A DNA stretch of 18,289 bases from Rhodospirillaceae bacterium (GTDB lineage: Bacteria > Pseudomonadota > Alphaproteobacteria > Thalassobaculales > Thalassobaculaceae). The translations under genes and the position numbers were made by a program. Numbering within the stretch: the first letter of the stretch is position 1; each line of letters starts with the position of its first letter. Shown one piece after another: positions 14,769 to 18,289 of this stretch. Below the pieces are notes generated by a model. The model ran no database searches, had not been told where the DNA came from, and saw only the letters and a list, made by a program, of their open reading frames with translations. The stretch is from NCBI GenBank assembly GCA_002730675.1, contig PCAV01000073.1, positions 13,352 through 31,640 on the forward strand. Reading direction: 5' to 3'.

Positions 14769-15668
14769 ATGACGTGGCTCACCTCACCTGCGGCAGACGA
14801 ACGTCCCGGCCAGCGTCTTAAACAGCTTTTAAAAAAAGAAGAAATCCTCTGTGTCCCTGGAGCGCACAATGGCTTGACAGCACTAATAGCAAAAGAAGCA
14901 GGTTTTGACTGTCTTTACCTCTCAGGAGGAGCTCTATCGGCAAGCCTCGGTCTACCTGATTTAGGTGTCATGATGCCAGATGAATTACTAATGGCAGTCC
15001 GGTCGATTTGTCGGGCTTCAAAACTTCCGCTCATTGTAGATGGAGATACCGGGTACGGCGAGGCATTAAATGTAATGCGCTTAATTCAGGATCTGGAAAT
15101 ATCGGGCGCTGCCGCGGTGCAGCTTGAGGATCAATTATTACCTAAAAAATGTGGCCACCTATCTGATAAACTTCTGAATTCGAAAGAAGATATGTCAGCG
15201 AAAATCTCTGCAGCCAACTCTGCTAGAACTGACATTCAAATAATAGCGAGAACGGATGCCGCGGCATCAGAAGGGCTAGACGCAGCTATTGACAGGGCAA
15301 AGAGCTATATCGATGCTGGCGCCGATATCATCTTTCCAGAAGCTCTTACCACAGAAAAAGAAATGGAAAGATTCAACAAAGAAATAAATTTTCCAACATT
15401 AGCTAACATGACTGAATTTGGTAAAACACCCTATCTGTCAGAAAACCAATTTGACGAATTAGGGTTTGACATCGTTATATGGCCGGTAACTTCATTACGT
15501 TGCGAAGCTGCAGCAATGAAGCAACTTTTTAATCATCTTCGAGAATACGGAGGGCAGGGAGGTTATCTAAATAATCTAATGGAGAGGAAAGAAATTTATT
15601 CGGTGATTGAATACCACAAATATGAGGATTTAGACCAATCCATTTCTAGAAGTATTGTGCCAGACTAG
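14769..15668 (+). CDS. prpB: Isocitrate lyase/PEP mutase superfamily enzyme, probably 2-methylisocitrate lyase
   Basis: This 299-residue TIM-barrel lyase is expected to split 2-methylisocitrate into pyruvate and succinate in the methylcitrate cycle for propionate. The superfamily motif KKCGH is at 126-130, with the active-site cysteine C128. SGGALSASLGLPD at 52-64, metal residues D91 and D93 (VDGDTGYGE), E120 (VQLED), R161 and E191 are also present. NMTEFGKTPYLS near the C-terminus is typical of PrpB rather than of oxaloacetase or phosphonate enzymes. Length matches PrpB (about 295). No methylcitrate synthase or dehydratase is nearby, so a related lyase such as dimethylmalate lyase is possible. 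It stops seven bases from the convergent pncC. Confidence 0.82.
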   Translation: MTWLTSPAADERPGQRLKQLLKKEEILCVPGAHNGLTALIAKEAGFDCLYLSGGALSASLGLPDLGVMMPDELLMAVRSICRASKLPLIVDGDTGYGEALNVMRLIQDLEISGAAAVQLEDQLLPKKCGHLSDKLLNSKEDMSAKISAANSARTDIQIIARTDAAASEGLDAAIDRAKSYIDAGADIIFPEALTTEKEMERFNKEINFPTLANMTEFGKTPYLSENQFDELGFDIVIWPVTSLRCEAAAMKQLFNHLREYGGQGGYLNNLMERKEIYSVIEYHKYEDLDQSISRSIVPD

Positions 15669-15675
15669 TAAATTA

Positions 15676-16176
15676 TCATGAATTTTTTGTTAAAAATTCT
15701 AATCCAAGCAAAATAGCTTGTTCTACAGTTGCCAGGCGTATTGCTTCTCTATCACCGGAAAAGTTAAATTTTTGGCATTTTATATCGCTTGCATCTCTGA
15801 AGGCACAAGCTATGAAAACGAGTCCAACGGGTTTCAAACTGGTACCTCCACCAGGCCCTGCAACTCCGGTTACAGCTAGCGCAAGATTGCTTTTAGCATT
15901 AATCAACGCTCCCTCTGCCATTTCAATAGCAACCTCCGAACTAACGGCACCAAAACTTTGAAGAGTTGTAAGAGAGACGTCCAATAACTCTTCCTTAGCT
16001 TCGTTCGAATAGGCGATATAACCCCTTTCAAAAACTGAGGAGGAGCCTTGGCAAGCAGTTATGCAGCTCGAAATAAGTCCCCCCGTGCAACTTTCCGCAG
16101 TGGAGATCTTTAATGAAAGGCGTCGGCAACGACTTAGAAGCCGCTCTGTATTTTCTTTCAAATTATTTGTGAACAT
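15676..16176 (-). CDS. pncC: CinA C-terminal-type nicotinamide-nucleotide amidase
   Basis: This 166-residue stand-alone PncC domain removes the amide from nicotinamide mononucleotide to give nicotinate mononucleotide in NAD salvage. Motifs are AESCTGG at 27-33 (with the nucleophilic S29), GYIAYSNEAK at 52-61, and AVTGVAGPGGG at 101-111. The N-terminal molybdopterin-like domain of full CinA is absent, as in many proteobacterial homologues. It lies 24 bases after pgpA on the same strand, last of the ispDF-pgpA-pncC group, an arrangement common in alphaproteobacteria. Confidence 0.94.
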   Translation of the reverse strand: MFTNNLKENTERLLSRCRRLSLKISTAESCTGGLISSCITACQGSSSVFERGYIAYSNEAKEELLDVSLTTLQSFGAVSSEVAIEMAEGALINAKSNLALAVTGVAGPGGGTSLKPVGLVFIACAFRDASDIKCQKFNFSGDREAIRLATVEQAILLGLEFLTKNS

Positions 16177-16200
16177 GACAACATTATCTTTTGGTCGGGG

Positions 16201-16662
16201 CTAATGTAGAAAAAATAGCGCAAATTTCATTGCAGCTATCGATTGAACGGCCGCTATCATATCATCTATCATTATGCCAAAGCCACCATGGATATTCCTA
16301 TCCACCCAAGAGGTTGGCCATACTTTAATGATATCAAAAAACCTAAATATCAAAAAAGCAGCCAGCATTATCACAGGATCATTTGCAAAGAATGAAAGAA
16401 CGGTAAGTTGACCAGCAACCTCATCAATAACACAGCTCGAAGGATCAGCAGTCTTTCGATGTTTCGCGAACCGGCTGCTCGCCCAAACGCCAATCGCGAA
16501 CACTCCTAATGAAACGAATAAAAGAGAGGTGTTGCCAAACTTTTCAATTACGAACCAACCTATGGGAATAGCAACGAGAGACCCCCAAGTTCCTGGAGCA
16601 AATGGTAAATTTCCTAATCCTCCAAATGTTGATAACGCTGTAACGGCTTTCTGAATCAACAA
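16201..16662 (-). CDS. pgpA: Phosphatidylglycerophosphatase A
   Basis: This 153-residue inner-membrane phosphatase makes phosphatidylglycerol from its phosphate. The PgpA signatures are complete: NLPFAPGTWGS at 18-28, DPSSCVIDEVAGQ at 73-85, FRFFDI at 106-111 and DRNIHGGFGIMIDD at 121-134. One small variant is KVWP where KPWP is usual. The start is TTG 16662, eight bases after the ispDF stop. The frame is closed just upstream and no ATG or GTG fits, so it is probably translated by coupling to ispDF. It is followed by pncC. Confidence 0.93.
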   Translation of the reverse strand: MLIQKAVTALSTFGGLGNLPFAPGTWGSLVAIPIGWFVIEKFGNTSLLFVSLGVFAIGVWASSRFAKHRKTADPSSCVIDEVAGQLTVLSFFANDPVIMLAAFLIFRFFDIIKVWPTSWVDRNIHGGFGIMIDDMIAAVQSIAAMKFALFFLH

Positions 16663-16670
16663 TTTACTGG

Positions 16671-17834
16671 CTAACTAGTCGGAATTTCAATGGACACAAT
16701 TGCATTAGCAGCGATGCCTTCCTTTCGTCCCATACTCCCAAGTCCCTCGGTAGTCGTCGCTTTCACATTTACCTGAGAAGGTGTCACTTGCAATAGGCCA
16801 GCAACACGTTTTACCATTTGCTCTTTAAACGGACTAAGTTTTGGTTTTTCGCATATTAGTGTTAAATCTGCGTTTATTATTCTAGCGTTTTTATGCTTTA
16901 TTGCTTCTACAGCGAATTCGACAAAGGTACTGGAGGATATGCCCGACCACTCCTTTTCTGTTGGTGGAAAATGATCCCCAATGTCCCCAATGCCAATTGC
17001 TCCCAATAATGCGTCAGTTAGAGCGTGCAAAGCCACATCGGCATCGGAATGTCCAGCCAATGACTTGTTAAAGGGAATTTTAATGCCGCACAGAACTAAT
17101 GTGGCACCATCAACTAATTGGTGAACATCATACCCAATCCCAACGCGAGTCTCTGCCGAAGTTTTAGCCATCAAACGGGCCCTCTCCATGTCCTTTTCGT
17201 AGGTGATTTTGAATAAGTCTTCATTTCCGGTAATATGCAGAATAGTTGAACCCATATTTTCTAAAAATTCCGCATCATCTGTTTGATTGCTTCCTTTTAA
17301 TGTTTTGTAGGCTTCTAAAATAGACGAAAACTTAAATCCCTGAGGCGTCTGTGCTCTTCCGTATAAGCTTCTGTCAACTGTTTTTTGTATGTGTCGACCA
17401 TCTAACCGCTTGACAGTATCAGAAATCTTTAAAATTGGGATGACGCCCTCATAACTTGAAAGTTTTGAGATAATAGTATCAACAAGTGCTTCTTTTAAAA
17501 ATGGCCTCGCCGCATCGTGGATGATAACAAAATCTGGTTCATCTACTGAAAGTTTATTCAATCCGTTTCTAACAGAGGACATGCGGTCTGTCCCGCCCAG
17601 AACGGTCTCCGTATTAGAAGAAAGAGTGCATTTTTCTTTAAAAAGGCTTTCATGCTTGTTAGAAAATACAGCTATTGTTTTAGATACTTTAGGATGATCT
17701 TCAAAAAACTTTATACACTTTGCGAAGGAACATTCATGATCAATCAATTGATATTGCTTGGGTATATTACCACCTAACCTTGTACCGCTTCCGGCACCTA
17801 CAATCAAAGCAGCAATTTTAATATTGGAAGTCAT
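16671..17834 (-). CDS. ispDF: Bifunctional IspD/IspF enzyme of the MEP isoprenoid pathway
   Basis: This 387-residue fusion has two domains. Residues 1 to about 226 are the cytidylyltransferase IspD: GAGSGTRLG at 13-21, PKQY at 25-28, HDAARPF at 106-112, and TPQGF at 163-167. Residues of about 230-387 are the MECDP synthase IspF: VGIGYDVHQL with metal ligands D236 and H238, GHSDADVALH with H270, and GIGDIGDHFPP. It carries out two non-consecutive steps from MEP to the cyclic diphosphate. The fusion is typical of alphaproteobacteria (also epsilonproteobacteria) and helps to place the organism. It is divergent from the ypjD-like gene across 72 bases, and pgpA follows after eight bases. Confidence 0.96.
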   Translation of the reverse strand: MTSNIKIAALIVGAGSGTRLGGNIPKQYQLIDHECSFAKCIKFFEDHPKVSKTIAVFSNKHESLFKEKCTLSSNTETVLGGTDRMSSVRNGLNKLSVDEPDFVIIHDAARPFLKEALVDTIISKLSSYEGVIPILKISDTVKRLDGRHIQKTVDRSLYGRAQTPQGFKFSSILEAYKTLKGSNQTDDAEFLENMGSTILHITGNEDLFKITYEKDMERARLMAKTSAETRVGIGYDVHQLVDGATLVLCGIKIPFNKSLAGHSDADVALHALTDALLGAIGIGDIGDHFPPTEKEWSGISSSTFVEFAVEAIKHKNARIINADLTLICEKPKLSPFKEQMVKRVAGLLQVTPSQVNVKATTTEGLGSMGRKEGIAANAIVSIEIPTS

Positions 17835-17869
17835 TTTTATGGTTAATTCAGTTCCGCAAAAAGTTTAAA

Positions 17870-17898
17870 TAGAAAATAGCTCTAAGTGGCCTTATAAT
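17870..17898 (+). promoter_or_regulatory. Candidate promoter for the ypjD-like gene, giving a nearly leaderless mRNA
   Basis: TATAAT (17893-17898) is a perfect -10 box, and TAGAAA (17870-17875) is a four-of-six -35 at 17-base spacing. The start codon at 17907 lies only eight bases after the -10. The transcript would therefore begin at or just before the ATG, and no Shine-Dalgarno is present. Confidence 0.5.
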
Positions 17899-17906
17899 AA
17901 CGTACC

Positions 17907-18289
17907 ATGAATTTAATCTATCTTGACGTTGTTTCGAGCATTATTTTGCTTTTGGGGTGTTTTTCGACAGTTCCTCTAAAATCTAGTAACAAAAAATCGT
18001 TTTTTGTTCTTATCGTTGTTACGATATGTGTTTACGGGCTTTCCTCACTTATTGCTATTCAAAACGGTTGGGATCCCGGTGTCGCGGCAGCACTGAGGCT
18101 ATCAATTTTTTTCACTGTTTTTTGGTTCGCAATTTTGTGTGCAACCTCCAAAACAGCTAGCAAATTAGCTATTTTCGTGCTGCCATACTTAACTTTTCTA
18201 TCGTTTGCCGTTTTAAGTCTTAATATTTTAGATTCGCAAAGCACCATTGATAAAGAGATATCCTCTGGCTGGATTAGTTTTCATATCCT
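17907..18289 (+). CDS. CcsA/YpjD-like cytochrome c assembly family membrane protein (partial; 3' end beyond window)
   Basis: The first 127 codons are visible, starting at ATG 17907 and open to the window edge. Four hydrophobic segments (about 3-22, 32-52, 63-80 and 86-106) are followed by GWISFHI. The layout of a short helix pair, a segment like RLSIFFTVFWFAILCATS, a FVLPYLTFLSFAVLSLNIL helix and then W.S.H matches the start of YpjD/CcsA-like proteins. In those, the next part carries the haem-handling (WWD-like) region, which is not seen here. The assignment is by overall pattern and moderate in strength; another polytopic protein is possible. It is divergent from ispDF. Confidence 0.6.
   Translation, partial: MNLIYLDVVSSIILLLGCFSTVPLKSSNKKSFFVLIVVTICVYGLSSLIAIQNGWDPGVAAALRLSIFFTVFWFAILCATSKTASKLAIFVLPYLTFLSFAVLSLNILDSQSTIDKEISSGWISFHI

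Noticed and set aside
18059..18247. 62-codon minus-strand frame at the right end
   Set aside because: It is antisense to the membrane-protein frame starting at 17907, which has a promoter, helices and an open frame to the window edge.

Overview
The window looks like a chromosomal segment of an AT-leaning, probably marine or aquatic alphaproteobacterium. The basis is a fused ispDF gene beside pgpA and a cinA-type amidase gene, glutathione-dependent formaldehyde oxidation genes, and form II CO-dehydrogenase-like (cox) genes. No rRNA, tRNA, CRISPR array, insertion sequence or phage gene was seen. Lineage below class is not assigned.

Layout. Positions 1-1095 (minus strand) hold a cox cluster in the order coxS, coxL, coxM. 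The catalytic coxL is reduced to a scar of about 230 bp, in which its N-terminal and C-terminal codons are joined out of frame. Upstream on the same strand are metA (1353-2270) and S-formylglutathione hydrolase (2362-3228). Divergent to these is S-(hydroxymethyl)glutathione dehydrogenase (3576-4739), followed by an iron-dependent alcohol dehydrogenase (4995-6155). The minus strand from 14607 to 6396 is one long co-directional run: a ten-gene Mrp/Mbh-type cation/proton antiporter cluster followed by coxG. A methylisocitrate lyase gene (14769-15668) diverges from it. It converges on a compact minus-strand group, ispDF, pgpA and a pncC/cinA-type amidase gene (17834-15676). The right end holds the start of a CcsA/YpjD-like membrane protein gene.

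How the genes work together. The two glutathione enzymes form a formaldehyde-to-formate route, and the iron-dependent dehydrogenase beside them may feed or drain alcohol/aldehyde pools. The Mrp cluster follows the order of the membrane arm of archaeal Mbh/Mbx complexes: E-F-G-A'(MbhDE)-B-C-D. It is then extended by two more NuoL/M/N-like subunits and a small two-helix protein. It lacks a canonical long MrpA and any hydrogenase or NADH-oxidising module inside the window.

Points most worth a second look are the coxL internal deletion between intact coxS and coxM, the Mbh-ordered Mrp cluster with three antiporter-like subunits and a small extra membrane protein, and a formaldehyde dehydrogenase lacking two of its four structural-zinc cysteines. 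A MetA whose residue 111 predicts acetyl-CoA rather than succinyl-CoA use is also notable.
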